This document shows, piece by piece, positions 62,740-64,000 of a stretch of DNA of 64,000 nucleotides (the stretch's first letter is position 1; each line of letters starts with the position of its first letter). The position numbers were made by a program, and so were the translations under genes. The stretch spans positions 2,127,486 to 2,191,485 of the forward strand of contig JANVCC010000261.1 in assembly GCA_025345505.1 (NCBI GenBank), given 5' to 3'. Source of the stretch: Todiramphus chloris collaris. Taxonomy: Eukaryota; Chordata; Aves; Coraciiformes; Alcedinidae. The notes beneath the pieces are model-generated. The model was not told the origin of the DNA, searched no databases, and worked only from the letters and a program-made list of their open reading frames with translations.

Positions 62740-64000
62740 TTTAATCATTAGGGTAAGATGAGGTGCTTATTCATAATTTACCTGACAAGAAGTATAAATT
62801 AGCTATTATTTAGGATTATGCTGCCATAGTTAAATTGGTTTTGCTCCACTAACTATTCTAGGCTTCTCCACTTTATTCTGCAATCTGTAACCCAGAATTT
62901 AAAATCTATATATCAAATTACATTCATGTAGTAATTATTCCACATACAGCCATAAATATATTGGTTGCCAAAATTCTTAATATATTTCCCTTGTCTGAAA
63001 ATCCATATTCATTTAAGGGAGACTAAGATTTTTCAATAAGTAAATCAATAGTTTTAAGAACATCTGCAAAGGGAACAAAAGCACTGCCACTGGATTAATA
63101 TGGAAACTAATGAATGTGGCCTTTGTAGAACAGTTCTAAAGAACAAAATAAAGTAATAAAATCTAATAAAAATATTATATATATATGGTTAAAATATTTA
63201 AGAGCATCCACACCCCAATTTCCAGTTTACCATACAGGTGGCCTTGTGTGTAGGGTGACCATGTATCACGACAGCGGAACGCACAGACCTTTAAGAGGTC
63301 TGGAAATGTGCTCTGGTAAGCTGGGACAGACAGGACCACCAGAGATGGACATGTATAACACTTACCAACCCATAAACTCCAGAAGCTGCAGGAAAGCAAC
63401 AGTGAATCAGAGGGAGAAATCATCCTTTGATCTGTGCAGCCCGTCTTTGACAGCAGTGTCACAGCAGCTGCTGTGCAGACAAGTCCCAGCCACCCAAAAA
63501 GGAGCCAGGCAGCCACCCAAACCAGCTCGGTACCCAGAGCACCCAAGGGAAGCTGTTCACTGCTCCACACATAACTGAGAAAGTGCTCAAGGTAGCCTGA
63601 GAATACAGGACAAATTAGATTATCCCTACGTGGGATTTCTTGAGAAATATTTGTCTTCTGCTTAAACCAATACAGGAGTTATTTTATGTTCCCATTCCTG
63701 AATCAGTGCCCACCTCTATGTAAAAAGTCCAAATGCCTGAGTACTGCACTCAGATGATGTTGAATGTAGTACAGATGTAATCTCAGACTTTCACTCAAGA
63801 ACATGAAGTCAGTTTTCTATAGCTTCAGTGACACACTTGGACCACAAATTTTTCATCCCAGACAGATGGCTCTAGCACAGCACAGAAATTTCAGCTAAAC
63901 CCAGTCAGAGATTTCCAAAAATAAGGCTAGAAAAAATACATTCTTTCAACCGTATTTAATCAATCCTAGGACCCTTTTGCGGCACAGTTTTAGTATTTAG
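62740..64000. other. Intergenic, no gene seen
   Basis: AT-rich DNA with a short (AT)n tract at about 63176-63187. Two overlapping antisense ORFs at 63175-63570 and 63246-63578 have no recognised domain. No SOX17-like HMG box is present in this or any other part of the window. Confidence 0.5.

Noticed and set aside
18120-64000. Search for SOX17 (HMG box) and other neighbouring-gene exons
   Set aside because: No HMG-box or other recognisable domain was found in the long ORFs. Very small exons cannot be excluded by eye.
1-64000. CRISPR arrays, tRNA or rRNA genes, prokaryotic or phage genes
   Set aside because: None seen; the window is vertebrate nuclear DNA.

Overview
The window looks like vertebrate nuclear DNA from a bird. 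The base composition is AT-rich, the genes are intron-split with consensus GT-AG junctions, and the recognisable interspersed repeats are CR1-type LINEs, several of them ending in the avian ATTCTATG-like 3' signature. I saw nothing prokaryotic: no operons, CRISPR array, insertion sequence, rRNA or tRNA. The species cannot be fixed from the sequence.

The main gene is RP1 (oxygen-regulated protein 1, a photoreceptor axonemal microtubule-associated protein) on the minus strand. Its coding exons are 17469-18107 (start codon and most of the doublecortin pair), 16336-16507 (end of the second doublecortin domain) and 8031-13561 (giant last exon). Joined, they give 6342 nt, or 2113 residues, with no frameshift or internal stop. 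The non-coding first exon lies further upstream (coordinate above 18119) and was not identified.

Downstream of RP1 on the same strand I find three small exons that no long ORF reveals: 4847-5010, 2751-2837 and 151-283. They join in frame into one complete PLAT/LH2 domain of about 128 residues, of the kind repeated in LOXHD1. The unit begins and ends in phase 1. That is also the phase in which RP1 exon 3 ends, so a spliced DCX-PLAT protein that skips the RP1 last exon is possible. Alternatively, a short exon at 5952-6048 encodes a start codon, a signal-peptide-like leader and a phase-1 donor, which would make the PLAT unit part of a separate secreted protein. Choosing between these models is the most interesting question in the window. 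The PLAT gene runs off the left edge.

From about 18.1 kb to 64 kb I see no convincing exon. This is probably the intergenic region upstream of RP1 (toward SOX17 if the amniote gene order holds). It contains five avian CR1 fragments (23.4, 32.2, 34.9, 39.9 and 55.0 kb), one much older CR1/L3-like copy (49.1-49.6 kb), a perfect 3 x 19-bp tandem repeat (32.77 kb), a perfect 20-bp palindrome (62.72 kb), low-complexity tracts and two GC-rich patches (26.0 and 44.8 kb). Most other ORFs are chance.
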